Assembly (NCBI GenBank): GCA_029266495.1
Contig: JAQSWS010000006.1
Coordinates: 1-64,000 of the forward strand
Source: Rariglobus sp.
GTDB taxonomy: Bacteria > Verrucomicrobiota > Verrucomicrobiia > Opitutales > Opitutaceae
Direction: 5' to 3'
Length of the DNA: 64,000 bases
Shown one piece after another: positions 35,458-44,354 of this stretch; position 1 is the first letter of the stretch; each line of letters starts with the position of its first letter. Made by a program: the position numbers and the translations under genes. The notes below the pieces were generated by a model. That model did no database searches. It had not been told where the DNA came from and saw only the letters and a program-made list of their open reading frames with translations.

Positions 35458-37638
35458 ATGAGTTTCTTCGCGTTCCAGCCCACTGTCCTCGCCCTGCCCC
35501 AGGCGGTCGCCGTGCTGCTCACCGTGGTGTTCTCGGTCCTCGTCTGGCGTCATCGCAACGACCGCGCCGCCTCGCGCGAACTCTTCCTTGCCCAATGTTT
35601 CTCCGTCGTCTGGTCGCTCATGGGCGCGCTGGAGTTCTGCGCCGGCACGCTGGAGGCCAAGATATTCCTCTCCCAGCTTTCCTACATCGGCATCGTCGGC
35701 GCCCCTTGGGCCGGATTCCGCTTTGCCTATGCCTACACCGGCGTGCAGACGCCCCTGCCCCGCTGGTTCATGCCCGTGTCGCTCACCTGGGCCGGCCTGA
35801 TCCTCCTCGCCGTATTCACCAATAACTACCACGGCCTCGTCTGGACGGAGGTTGTTCCCATTGAAATCCGCGGCGACTTCTTCGCCCGCTACGACCGCGG
35901 CCCCGTCTTCTGGCTCAACATCATTTACGGCTACGGACTCACCTTCGCCACCTGCGTGCTCTTCCTCCGCCACGCGCTCGACCTGGGCGGCATCTACCGC
36001 CGCCAAAGCATCGTCACCGCGCTCGCCGTCGCGAGCCCCTGGATCACCAGCCTCGCTTACGTCCTGCGCGTCGGACCGCTCCCCGAAATTGACAACACCC
36101 CCGTGGGATTCGCCGCCGGCAACCTTCTTTTCACCTGGAATCTTCTTCGCTGGGGCTTTCTCGACCTCACCCCCGTCGCCACCCGCACGCTCTTCGAACG
36201 CATGGCCGACCCCGTGCTCGTGATCGATACCCGCCAGCGCCTCAGCCAGGCCAACCGCGCGGCCACGGAAAGCTTTCAACTCAAACCCGGCAGCGTGGGC
36301 GCCCCGGTCTCCAAAAGTCTCGCCGCCCATCCTGCGATTCTCGCCGCCTGTCTCGACCCCGCCGGGCCCGCGCCCGCCGCCCAGGCCATCCCCGACGACG
36401 ACGGTCGCTGGTGGAACATCGAGTTCACCACCCTCGCCAGCCGCCGCGGCCTGCGTTACGGACGGCTCTGCGTGCTCCACGACATCACCGCCCTCGTTGA
36501 GGCGCGCAAGGCCGCCGAACGCGCCCACCATGCCAAGGCCGAGTTTCTCGCCCACGTCAGCCACGACCTGCGCACCCCCCTTCACTCGATCCTCGTCCTC
36601 TCCGAAATCCTCCAGGCCGGCGAACTTTCCGCCGGCCAGCGCACCCAGCTCGGCACCTTGCACGAAGCCGGCCGGTCACTCCTGCGCCTCGTCAACAACC
36701 TGCTCGACATGAACCGCATCGAGTCGGGCCAGATCGACCTCGCCGACACGCGCTTCCACCTCGACGACGTGCTCCTCCCCGTCGTCGAGCTGCTCCGCGT
36801 CCCCGCCCGCCTCAAGGGCCTCGAACTCCAGCACGAGACCGCCCCCGGCTTCACCGGCGCGCTCCGCGGCGACCCCGACCGCCTGCGCCAGATCCTGTTC
36901 AATCTTGCGGGAAACGCCGTGAAATGCACCGGGCGCGGCCGCGTCCTGATCCGCGCCTCGCAACCCGCCGCCGGCTACGTTCGTATCGATGTTTTCGATA
37001 CAGGTCCCGGGCTCCCTCCCGGCCAGGAGGCGGCTCTGTTCGAACCGTTTGTCCGCGGCTCCACCGACCGCAAAAAAGAGGGCACCGGCCTCGGTCTTTC
37101 GATCGTCCGGCGTCTCGCCGAGGCGATGGGCGGCACGGCCTCGGCCGCCAACGGCCCTCAGGGCGGCAGCGTGTTCACGGTTGAACTGCCGATCATCGAT
37201 GAAGCCGCCGCACCGCCGCCCGCCGCCGTCGCCGCACCCGCGCCGGCCACGCGCCTCTCCGCCGACCGCCACGTGCTGCTTGTGGACGACGATCCCCGCA
37301 GCCTCGCAACCAGCACCGCACTCCTCGTCCACTGTGGCTGCGCGGTCGCCACCGCCGCGAGCGGCGAGGAAGCCCTCCTGCGCCTCGAAACCGAATGCTA
37401 CGACCTCGTGGTCATGGACGGTCAGATGCCCGGCCTCGACGGCGTCGAGGCCACCCGCCGCATCCGTGCATTCCCCTCCGGTCATCTCAATGCCGGCATC
37501 TCCGTCCTGGGTCTCACCGCCGACTCCTCAACCCTCCGTCGCGACGCCTGGCTGGCGGCCGGCGCCGGCCTCGTTCTGGACAAGCCTTCCAGTGTCGCCG
37601 AGATCAACGCTGCGCTCGCCCGCATCGCCCTGCGTTGA
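35458..37638 (+). CDS. Hybrid histidine kinase with N-terminal seven-transmembrane sensor
   Basis: A 726-aa protein. Residues 1-230 form a seven-helix membrane sensor (PQAVAVLLTVVFSVLVW to LLFTWNLLRWGFLDLTP), like the histidine kinase N-terminal 7TM class. A PAS-like region follows (DPVLVIDTRQRLSQAN). The HisKA domain has HVSHDLRTPLHSILVLSEIL, HATPase has NLAGNAVKCTG, DTGPGLPP and GTGLGLSIVRRL, and a C-terminal receiver has LLVDDDP and VVMDGQMPGLDG with LDKPSS. The phosphorelay would pass to the divergent LuxR-type regulator. The gap to the regulator is 93 bp and contains a small palindrome ATGCGGCCGCAT. Confidence 0.9.
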   Translation: MSFFAFQPTVLALPQAVAVLLTVVFSVLVWRHRNDRAASRELFLAQCFSVVWSLMGALEFCAGTLEAKIFLSQLSYIGIVGAPWAGFRFAYAYTGVQTPLPRWFMPVSLTWAGLILLAVFTNNYHGLVWTEVVPIEIRGDFFARYDRGPVFWLNIIYGYGLTFATCVLFLRHALDLGGIYRRQSIVTALAVASPWITSLAYVLRVGPLPEIDNTPVGFAAGNLLFTWNLLRWGFLDLTPVATRTLFERMADPVLVIDTRQRLSQANRAATESFQLKPGSVGAPVSKSLAAHPAILAACLDPAGPAPAAQAIPDDDGRWWNIEFTTLASRRGLRYGRLCVLHDITALVEARKAAERAHHAKAEFLAHVSHDLRTPLHSILVLSEILQAGELSAGQRTQLGTLHEAGRSLLRLVNNLLDMNRIESGQIDLADTRFHLDDVLLPVVELLRVPARLKGLELQHETAPGFTGALRGDPDRLRQILFNLAGNAVKCTGRGRVLIRASQPAAGYVRIDVFDTGPGLPPGQEAALFEPFVRGSTDRKKEGTGLGLSIVRRLAEAMGGTASAANGPQGGSVFTVELPIIDEAAAPPPAAVAAPAPATRLSADRHVLLVDDDPRSLATSTALLVHCGCAVATAASGEEALLRLETECYDLVVMDGQMPGLDGVEATRRIRAFPSGHLNAGISVLGLTADSSTLRRDAWLAAGAGLVLDKPSSVAEINAALARIALR

Positions 37639-37652
37639 TTCAGCCTCCGTCA

Positions 37653-37673
37653 AAATAGGACGCGCGCCTATAT
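37653..37673. promoter_or_regulatory. Second dyad operator (ATAGG-N7-CCTAT) before the HAF-repeat PEP-CTERM gene
   Basis: Half-sites ATAGG (37655-37659) and CCTAT (37667-37671), 7-bp spacer ACGCGCG. A possible -10 (GATAAAAT, 37693-37700) lies 21-23 bp downstream and the start codon at 37709, placing the dyad at about -35 to -50. Shares CAAAATAGGACGC with the site at 31216. Confidence 0.65.
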
Positions 37674-37708
37674 CCATTCCTGCCCCGGATGAGATAAAAT
37701 CGGCGTGC

Positions 37709-38878
37709 ATGTTCCCCTCGTCACATCCCTCCGTCTTCACGTTAACACGCTTTGGCTTCGCAACTGCACTGGCCCTCGTCGCACTCGCCGCCCCGTCGCT
37801 GCACGCGCAGTTCCAAGGCCTCGGTTTTTTGGCCGGCGAACCTTATAGCGAGGCCTACGCCATCTCCGGCGATGGCTCGACGGTCGTCGGCACCTCGTTC
37901 GACGAAAACGGTGACACACGTTCGTTCCGCTGGACTGCCGCCACCGGAATGGTCGCCCTGCCTCCGATCAACCCCGAATGGACCAGCGGCGACGCCTATG
38001 CGGTTTCCTACGATGGCTCGGTGATCGTGGGCCAGGACTACCCCCTGGATGAGGACGTCATTGATGGAGGCACCCGCCAGGGCTATCGCTGGACGGCCGG
38101 AGCCACGGTATTTGATCCCGGCACCACCGTGGGCACCCCTTACGCGCCCGGGGCCACTTATTCGTGGGGCGAATCCACCGGCGTCTCCGCCGACGGCTCG
38201 GTCGTGATCGGCGCGGAAGGCGGGCTCGGCATCCCGTTCCGCTGGACCGCCGCCGGCGGCACCGTGCACCTCATCCCGGGTCCGGGCGAAGCCACCGGCA
38301 TCTCCGCCGACGGTTCCGTCGTCGTGGGCTTCGAATATGGCGGCACCGCGTTTCGCTGGACCGAGGCCGACGGAGCCGTGCCCATCGAAGTCCCCGGAAT
38401 TTCCCTTGAGCCCAACGCCATATCCGCCGACGGCACCACCATCGTCGGCAATTATGACGGCGACAACGCCTTCGCCTGGACGGAAAGCGGCGGAATTCAG
38501 TTCTTGGATACGCTCCCCGGATCAACGGAAACGCACGCGCTCGCCGTTTCTGGCGACGGCCGCTGGGCGGTGGGCCATGCCGGCGAATATTACGGGGAAA
38601 TCGCCACCCTCTGGGACACCACCACGGGTGAAGTCTGGGATCTCAACGAACTCTTCACCACGACCTTCGACTTTGATCTCGAAGGCTGGACGCTCCGGGT
38701 CGCCACCGGCATCAGCGCCGACGGCCTCACGATCACGGGCTGGGGCATCAATCCCAATGGCGATGCCGAAGCATGGATCGCGCACCTGGGCGCCATCCCC
38801 GAGCCCGCCACCTTCGCCGCCCTCGCCGGCGCCGGTGCGCTCGCCCTCGCCGCAGGGCGCAGACGCCGGCGCGCGTGA
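37709..38878 (+). CDS. PEP-CTERM surface protein with HAF repeats
   Basis: A 389-aa protein. The frame is open from far upstream, but a signal peptide begins at the ATG at 37709 (FATALALVALAAPSLHAQ). The body is about seven HAF-type repeats of 35-45 residues: AISGDGSTVVGTSFDENGDT followed by RSFRWT, GVSADGSVVIGAEGG, and GISADGSVVVGFEYGGTAFR with WTEADG. These form a probable beta-propeller. The C-terminus is a PEP-CTERM anchor (IPEPATFAALAGAGALALAA, then GRRRRRA). A barrel gene follows 52 bp later, mirroring 31409-34673. Confidence 0.9.
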   Translation: MFPSSHPSVFTLTRFGFATALALVALAAPSLHAQFQGLGFLAGEPYSEAYAISGDGSTVVGTSFDENGDTRSFRWTAATGMVALPPINPEWTSGDAYAVSYDGSVIVGQDYPLDEDVIDGGTRQGYRWTAGATVFDPGTTVGTPYAPGATYSWGESTGVSADGSVVIGAEGGLGIPFRWTAAGGTVHLIPGPGEATGISADGSVVVGFEYGGTAFRWTEADGAVPIEVPGISLEPNAISADGTTIVGNYDGDNAFAWTESGGIQFLDTLPGSTETHALAVSGDGRWAVGHAGEYYGEIATLWDTTTGEVWDLNELFTTTFDFDLEGWTLRVATGISADGLTITGWGINPNGDAEAWIAHLGAIPEPATFAALAGAGALALAAGRRRRRA

Positions 38879-38930
38879 ACGTGTTTTCAGGCTGGCCCCT
38901 CGGCCGGCTTTGCTTACGAACCGTCTCGCC

Positions 38931-39530
38931 ATGAAACACCTCCACGCTTCATTCCTCCTCGCCCTTGGCCTCGCGTTCGCCGCGTCCGCCGGTGCGCAGA
39001 CCCCCGCGGCCACCCCGTCTTCCGGCCTCCTCGGCAAACGTTATGTCGAGGCTTCGACGTTCCTGATCGATTATCACAACGCCCCTGACGCCGGCTACGG
39101 CGTCGGCACTGCCGTCAACGTCCCCCTCAACGCCCACTTCGACGTCGGCGCCTCGTTCCTGCACACCTGGGAGGAAGGCGATGCCACCGAGAACTTTCAG
39201 GACCTCGCCGTCTCCCTCACGGCCTACGCCGCCCATGGCAATTTCCGCCCCTTCGCCAAGGCCTCGCTCGGTTATGAATGGTGGTATGTGTCCGACGATC
39301 CCTTCTACCAAATCGATGTCGGCACCGAGTATCTCGTCACCGACCGCTTCTCCGTCTCCGCTCAGCTCTCCTGGAGCGAATTCCTCGCGACCGATTGGAA
39401 TGGCGGAATGTTCTCCGGCTCGACCCGCGCCAACTATTGGGTGACCGCCGACATCGCCACCTCCGTCAACGTCACCTACACCGAGGGCGGCACCTGGACC
39501 TACGGCCTCGCCGCCGTCTTCCAATTCTAA
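38931..39530 (+). CDS. Outer-membrane beta-barrel protein, copy 2
   Basis: A 199-aa paralog of the 34092-34673 protein. Signal peptide HASFLLALGLAFAASAGAQ, mature motif GLLGKRYVEASTFLIDYHNA, AKASLGYEWWYVSDDPFYQI, and C-terminal TYGLAAVFQF ending in Phe. It is short for a porin and may be an 8-strand OmpW/OmpA-like barrel. Co-located with a PEP-CTERM gene for the second time in this module, and followed by a strong terminator. Confidence 0.78.
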   Translation: MKHLHASFLLALGLAFAASAGAQTPAATPSSGLLGKRYVEASTFLIDYHNAPDAGYGVGTAVNVPLNAHFDVGASFLHTWEEGDATENFQDLAVSLTAYAAHGNFRPFAKASLGYEWWYVSDDPFYQIDVGTEYLVTDRFSVSAQLSWSEFLATDWNGGMFSGSTRANYWVTADIATSVNVTYTEGGTWTYGLAAVFQF

Positions 39531-39544
39531 ACCAAAACCCTTCC

Positions 39545-39579
39545 AAGGCGGTCCGCTTTTCGCGGACCGCCTTTTTTTT
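39545..39579 (+). terminator. Strong Rho-independent terminator after the barrel gene
   Basis: 12-bp inverted repeat (39545-39556 AAGGCGGTCCGC, 39562-39573 GCGGACCGCCTT) with a 5-nt loop, followed by a run of T to 39579. It closes the second PEP-CTERM/barrel unit. Confidence 0.92.
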
Positions 39580-39632
39580 GCACGGCTGGCACGAACGAAG
39601 CGTCGTTCAAACCATCGATCCTAAGGCCGGAC

Positions 39633-40553
39633 CTACTCCTCCGCCCGTGCCAGCCCGCCGCCGCTCGCCCTCCGGTAACGCAGCGGACTTCTCCCCGTCA
39701 CCGCCTTGAACTGGCGGCTGAAAAGAAACACGTCCGCATAACCGAACTCGCGCGCCACTTCGCCCACCCGTCGCTCGCTCTCCGCCAGGTGCTGCGCGGC
39801 ATGCCTGATCCGCTGCTCCATCAGCCAGCGCCGCGGCGATTGCCCGAACGTGCGACGAAAACAGCGCGCAAAATAATCCGCCGACAGCCCCGCCACCCCG
39901 GCCAGTTCGGCCGGCGTCGGCCGGTCCGCCGGATTCGACGCGACATGCCAGATCAGCGCCGCCTTCTGCGCCGGCGTCAGGCGCCCGGACGGCGTTTCCT
40001 CGGCGAGATCAAGCCGGGCCAGTTCCGTAAACAGCACCAGCAACAACCCACGGATGCGCTCACGTCCCCAGGCCGCCGGCGCGCCGGCCTCGCCGATCAA
40101 CGGCTCAAGCCATGCGACCGCCGCATGCGCCCCGGCAAAGATCCGCCACGATCCCGGTGCCGGCACCGGCCTGCCGCCCCGCGTCAGCCGCAGTCGTGCG
40201 CGCAACATGACCAGCGGCGCGTCGCCCGGACGCACACAGCGGAAATCCACCCCCGGACCAATCCATAACAGGTCACCCGTGGAAATTTCCGCCGGCTTCC
40301 CGTCGATTTCCCCCCGGAAGCTCCCCTCAAGCAAGAGGTAGAACAAATGCTCGTCCTCCAGCCGCCCCACCGCCCGCCAGTCGGGCGGCAGCCGCATCCG
40401 CCCGGGAAGCCCCACCAGGTTCAAGCCCGCGCCAACCGCGGGATCACCGATGGTCTCGATCCAGCGCGACCAGAGTTTTCGAGAAAAGGGGGCTTTCGGC
40501 ACAAACACCGTTTCGGTCCAAATCTTAGCCGAGTCAAGGCATGGCGCCGGCAT
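39633..40553 (-). CDS. AraC-family transcriptional regulator with cupin-like sensor domain
   Basis: A 306-aa regulator from the ATG at 40553 (frame opens further up at 40613). N-terminal cupin-like part (EHLFYLLLEGSFRGEIDGKP, STGDLLWIGPGVDFRC), then the AraC HTH pair: LAGVAGLSADYFARCFRRTF with GQSPRRWLMEQRI and VGEVAREFGYADVFLFSRQF, ending in KAVTGRSPLRYRR. The ligand is unknown; sugar-responsive regulators of this form are common in the group. It is divergent from the ferritin-like operon (23-bp gap), so it may control that operon. Confidence 0.87.
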   Translation of the reverse strand: MPAPCLDSAKIWTETVFVPKAPFSRKLWSRWIETIGDPAVGAGLNLVGLPGRMRLPPDWRAVGRLEDEHLFYLLLEGSFRGEIDGKPAEISTGDLLWIGPGVDFRCVRPGDAPLVMLRARLRLTRGGRPVPAPGSWRIFAGAHAAVAWLEPLIGEAGAPAAWGRERIRGLLLVLFTELARLDLAEETPSGRLTPAQKAALIWHVASNPADRPTPAELAGVAGLSADYFARCFRRTFGQSPRRWLMEQRIRHAAQHLAESERRVGEVAREFGYADVFLFSRQFKAVTGRSPLRYRRASGGGLARAEE

Positions 40554-40576
40554 CGCCGGGCTGCTAGACTGTTTGC

Positions 40577-41866
40577 ATGTTCCACCCCGATCCTTCGGCA
40601 CCCGCCACCCCACCCCGCATCGCCGGCATTGCCGACTACCGCCGCATCCCCGCCTTCAACGTCGCCGAAAACGCCCGCATCCTCCTCCGTTACGAATTCA
40701 TCGAACGCCGCCTGCTCCGCTCGATGGCCGGCTGGCTGCCCGGCGTCGCCCGCTGGGAGGCCAAGTTTTTGCTCGGCCGTCTCGTCTGGGAGGATTCCGA
40801 GCACACCCAGACCCTGCGCACGCGCATCCTCGAACTGCGCACCAGCGAACGCATCCTCGATCGCGCCCCCAGCCCCAACCTCGCCCTCGTCCTCGATGAA
40901 CTGGTGCTGGCCGACGACTGGCGCGAGTTCCTGACCGGTGTCGCCGCGCTCAAACGCGCCTTGCTCGCCGCTTATCAGCGCCACCTCACCCAGACCCAGC
41001 CCCTCGTCGATCAACCCACCGTTCGCGTGCTGCGCATCTTGATCGCAGAGGAAACCGAGCACATCGCGCTGCTGGACGAGCAGATCGCGGCCGATGGCGG
41101 TTCCAACGAAGCGGAACGCACGCGCCTGGATGCCTGGGCACAACGCATCGCCCTGCTGCTCGACGCCGCGGGTGGCGTGCAGGGCATCGATCCCGTGAGC
41201 TACGCCGTCCGCAGCGAAGACCTGCGCACCGGCAAAAAAACCTTCCGCTGCGACTACACCTACGCCCTCGACGCCCGCTTCACCCCGCAGGTGCCCCGCT
41301 TCATCGCCGGACAGGCTCCGTTCGGCGACGACGCGGCCGGAGTCTATCGCAGCATCGCGATGGGCCGCTTCCCGGAAATGCAAGCCGCCAAGGGCATCGC
41401 CCTGAGCATCTACGAGAACGACGGCCAGCCTTGGGAATATTATTACCTGAGCGCCCGCCACCTTTGGGACGAAGTCCGCCACTGCGCGATGGGCCAGGCC
41501 ATGCTGGAAGACCAGGGCGTCGACTGGACCCGCCTGCCTCACTTCGTGGGCAACTATCATTTCTACGCGAGCCTCAGCCCGCTCGAGCGGGCGATCCGCC
41601 TGGGCGTGATCATCGAGCTCGCCATGATGGAAAACGGAGCCAAACGCCGCGAGGTCGAACTCGCCCGCAAGCACGGCCTCGCCCTTGCAGAAACGTTCCA
41701 GGACTACGACTGGGCCGACGAGGTCAACCACGTCGACTATGCGCGGCGCAACATCGAGACCATGATGCACGGTGACACCTCCGCGCTGGACGGCATGATC
41801 GCGGATATCAACCGCCGTTACGCCGAGTTCCGTGCTCCATGGGAAGCGAAAGGCGACAAGTTCTAA
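40577..41866 (+). CDS. Ferritin-like/diiron-type protein with duplicated ExxH motifs
   Basis: A 429-aa cytoplasmic helical protein. Four Glu/Asp-x2-His motifs are visible: WEDSEHTQTL (about residue 73), IAEETEHIALLD (about 158), WDEVRHCAMGQAML (about 300) and WADEVNHVDYARRNI (about 380). Two ExxH pairs in each half suggest a duplicated ferritin-like four-helix fold, possibly a diiron centre. It resembles uncharacterised ferritin-like (DUF455-type) proteins, but I cannot assign a family firmly. It starts an operon with a Cys-rich small protein and a TIM-barrel protein and is divergent from the AraC regulator. Confidence 0.65.
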   Translation: MFHPDPSAPATPPRIAGIADYRRIPAFNVAENARILLRYEFIERRLLRSMAGWLPGVARWEAKFLLGRLVWEDSEHTQTLRTRILELRTSERILDRAPSPNLALVLDELVLADDWREFLTGVAALKRALLAAYQRHLTQTQPLVDQPTVRVLRILIAEETEHIALLDEQIAADGGSNEAERTRLDAWAQRIALLLDAAGGVQGIDPVSYAVRSEDLRTGKKTFRCDYTYALDARFTPQVPRFIAGQAPFGDDAAGVYRSIAMGRFPEMQAAKGIALSIYENDGQPWEYYYLSARHLWDEVRHCAMGQAMLEDQGVDWTRLPHFVGNYHFYASLSPLERAIRLGVIIELAMMENGAKRREVELARKHGLALAETFQDYDWADEVNHVDYARRNIETMMHGDTSALDGMIADINRRYAEFRAPWEAKGDKF

Positions 41867-41877
41867 ACGCGCACCCG

Positions 41878-42108
41878 ATGATCAAGCCCTTGCCCGTCCT
41901 CCGCGTCTGCCGCACCAATGCCGAACGCTTTTCGCTGCCCGTCCCGGAGTGGGAAGGCCGCGGATGGAGCGTGGACTGCGTCACCTGCCTCGCCGAGTGC
42001 GGGGACTGTGAAGCCGGTCCCTTCGTCGAACTGAACGGTGAACCCGTCTTCACCGACAACCTCGCGCAACTCGCCGCAAAACTGGCGGCAGCGCCCAACG
42101 CCGCGTGA
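41878..42108 (+). CDS. Small Cys-rich protein (DUF1450-like)
   Basis: A 76-aa protein starting MIKPLPVLRVCRTNAERF. Cysteines occur in LRVC, SVDCVTCLAECGDCEAGPFV, and the sequence resembles YuzB/DUF1450 small proteins, which carry a C-x-C-x2-C type cluster. The ATG at 41878 is 12 bp after the upstream stop. An iron-sulfur or zinc role is possible but untested. Its stop overlaps the GTG of the next gene. Confidence 0.65.
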   Translation: MIKPLPVLRVCRTNAERFSLPVPEWEGRGWSVDCVTCLAECGDCEAGPFVELNGEPVFTDNLAQLAAKLAAAPNAA

Positions 42109-42932
42109 GCCGCCTGATCCTCTGCGCCAGTCTCTGGTCGCTGGCCGGCCATCCTTCGCCGCGGCGCGAATGGACGCTGGCCCGCAAGCTCGAGGCCGTC
42201 CGCGAGGCCGGTTTCGCCGCGGTCTCCGGTCCGCCCGGCCTCGCTCTCACCCAGCAGGCCGGGGCCCACGGGCTCCGCCGGTTCAGCGCCTTCATCGCCC
42301 CTGATTGGCCGGCCGTAAAAACCGGCCTGCGCGATTGCGCGGCGGAACGCGTCGCCCGCGTCAACATCCAGCTCGGCACCCCCGCGCTGACCGGCCAGGC
42401 CGCCTGTAAACTGGCGGTGCAAACATGGCGCCGCGCCGAGGCGCTCGGACTCCGCAGCTCCTTCGAAACCCACCGCGGCACCGCCACGGAGACGCCTGAA
42501 AAACTCACCTCGCTGGCGGCTCGTTTTGCCCAAGCCACCGGCCGGCTTCTTCCGGTCACCTGGGATTTTTCCCACCATGCCGTCGTGCGGCAAATACCCC
42601 GCCAGGAATGGCCTCAACAACTGCTCCGGGACCGGGCTTTGATCACCGCGGCCGATCTGTTCCACCTGCGCCCGCATACGCCGCATCATGTGCAGGTCCC
42701 GTTGTCACAAGACCGGCTCCTGACCACGGAAGCAAAAGCCTGGCTGGAGTTCGCCCGGACGGCCTTGCACTTGTGGCGCTCCGACCCGGGCAATGCCGGC
42801 CGGGAACTGTTCGTGTGCCCGGAAATGGGCCCTCGTGGTGACTACGCACTGGCATCCTCCCCGCCGGCCTGGCCTGAAACCGTGCGCCTCGCCCGGCACC
42901 TGCGAATTGCCTGGCGAACCGTCGCCTCTTGA
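42105..42932 (+). CDS. TIM-barrel sugar isomerase/epimerase-like protein
   Basis: A 275-aa protein starting at GTG overlapping the upstream stop (GTGA). Pattern LKLEAVREAGFAAVSG-like (KLEAVREAGFAAVSGPPG), SSFETHRGTATET (metal-binding Glu/His) and TWDFSHHAVV are typical of the xylose-isomerase-like TIM-barrel superfamily. It is the last gene of the ferritin-like operon. Substrate unknown; the context does not suggest a sugar pathway. Confidence 0.7.
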   Translation: MSRLILCASLWSLAGHPSPRREWTLARKLEAVREAGFAAVSGPPGLALTQQAGAHGLRRFSAFIAPDWPAVKTGLRDCAAERVARVNIQLGTPALTGQAACKLAVQTWRRAEALGLRSSFETHRGTATETPEKLTSLAARFAQATGRLLPVTWDFSHHAVVRQIPRQEWPQQLLRDRALITAADLFHLRPHTPHHVQVPLSQDRLLTTEAKAWLEFARTALHLWRSDPGNAGRELFVCPEMGPRGDYALASSPPAWPETVRLARHLRIAWRTVAS

Positions 42933-43049
42933 TCATCGCCGGCCGGCCCTCTGGTTTACATAATAGGCGGCCCCGTTCGCCCTACTACTCTCCGGTCGTC
43001 GCCTCCACCCGCTTGCGAGATCGTGTGCGCACGGTTTCTTGGAGTCATT

Positions 43050-44354
43050 ATGGACGACCTGATCGCGGCCCGCTCCACGATGGCCTTCTCGCTGGGGTTC
43101 CACATCATCTTCGCCGCGATCGGCATGACGATGCCGCTCTTCATGTCGGCGGCCCACTATCTCTTCCTCAAGAAAAAGGATCCCGCCTGCCTCGAGCTCA
43201 CCAAAATGTGGCTGAAGGGCGTGGCCATCTTCTTCGCCGTCGGCGCCGTCTCGGGCACCGTCCTGTCGTTCGAACTCGGGCTGCTCTGGCCGGGCTTCAT
43301 GAAACACGCCGGCCCGATCATCGGCATGCCGTTCTCGTGGGAAGGCACCGCCTTCTTCCTCGAAGCGATCGCCATCGGGCTTTTTCTCTACGGCTGGAAA
43401 CGCATGCACCCGTGGGTGCATTGGGCCACCGGTCTCGTGGTCGGCCTTTCGGGCTTTGCCTCCGGCATCTTTGTCGTCGCCGCCAATGGCTGGATGAACG
43501 CCCCCGGCGGCTTCGACTGGATCGACGGCGCCGCGCATAACGTCGATCCCGTCAAAGCCATGTTCAACCGCGCCTGGCTCCATGAGACGATCCACATGCA
43601 ACTCGCCGCGCTCCAGGCCGTCGGCTTCGCCGTCGCCGGCATCCACGCCTTTCTCTACCTGCGCGGACGCGCCCAATCGCTCAACCTCAAGGCCATCAAG
43701 ATCGCCCTGGTCTTCGGCGCCTCCGCCGCGATCGTCCAACCGTTCGCCGGACACTTCGCCGGCCAGCGCGTGGCAGAACTCCAGCCCGCCAAACTCGCCG
43801 CCCTCGAGGGTCATTTCAAAACCGGACCGCGCGCACCGCTCTACATCGGAGGTATTCCCGATCCCGATACGCAAACCATGAAAGGGGGCATCCCGCTTCC
43901 CGGCATGCTGAGCTTCATCGCTTTCAACGACATCAACGCCGAGGTCACCGGACTGGACAAATTTCCCCGCGAAGACTGGCCGCACGTGGTCATCGTTCAC
44001 CTTGCGTTCCAGATCATGGTCGCGATCGGCAGCGTGATGTCGCTCGCGGGCCTGCTGTTTTTCGTCTTCTGGAAACGCCACCATTTTCCTCGCTGGTATT
44101 TGCGGCTGCTCGTCGTGTTCATCCCGCTGGGCATGATCGCCATTGAAGCCGGCTGGATTGTCACCGAGGTGGGCCGGCAGCCATGGATCATCTACGGCAT
44201 CATGCGCACCCGGGATGCCGTCACGCCGGTCCCCGGCATGGTCTACCATTTCTATCTCTTTCTCGTGCTCTACCTCGTGCTCTGGTGTGTCACCGGCTGG
44301 CTGTTCCACCGCCAGATCCAGGCCGTTCAAAACAAATTCGAGGACGCGCCATGA
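43050..44354 (+). CDS. cioA: Cytochrome bd-type quinol oxidase subunit I (CioA-like)
   Basis: A 434-aa membrane protein. The ATG at 43050 follows GGAG at 43041-43044; a GTG at 43023 is in frame but weaker. Heme-ligand regions are visible: FSLGFHIIFAAIGM (His17 area), WLHETIHMQLAALQ, and VMSLAGLLFFVFW. The quinol loop is short (GHFAGQRVAELQPAKLAALE), as in cyanide-insensitive Cio-type oxidases. With subunit II it reduces oxygen to water at high affinity without pumping protons, helpful at low oxygen. Coupled to cioB by an ATGA overlap. Confidence 0.92.
   Translation: MDDLIAARSTMAFSLGFHIIFAAIGMTMPLFMSAAHYLFLKKKDPACLELTKMWLKGVAIFFAVGAVSGTVLSFELGLLWPGFMKHAGPIIGMPFSWEGTAFFLEAIAIGLFLYGWKRMHPWVHWATGLVVGLSGFASGIFVVAANGWMNAPGGFDWIDGAAHNVDPVKAMFNRAWLHETIHMQLAALQAVGFAVAGIHAFLYLRGRAQSLNLKAIKIALVFGASAAIVQPFAGHFAGQRVAELQPAKLAALEGHFKTGPRAPLYIGGIPDPDTQTMKGGIPLPGMLSFIAFNDINAEVTGLDKFPREDWPHVVIVHLAFQIMVAIGSVMSLAGLLFFVFWKRHHFPRWYLRLLVVFIPLGMIAIEAGWIVTEVGRQPWIIYGIMRTRDAVTPVPGMVYHFYLFLVLYLVLWCVTGWLFHRQIQAVQNKFEDAP

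Noticed and set aside
34681-36663. 660-aa minus-strand frame including the response regulator
   Set aside because: Everything upstream of 35364 is antisense to the hybrid kinase and is Gly/Glu/Asp-rich without domain features; only the 227-aa regulator is real.
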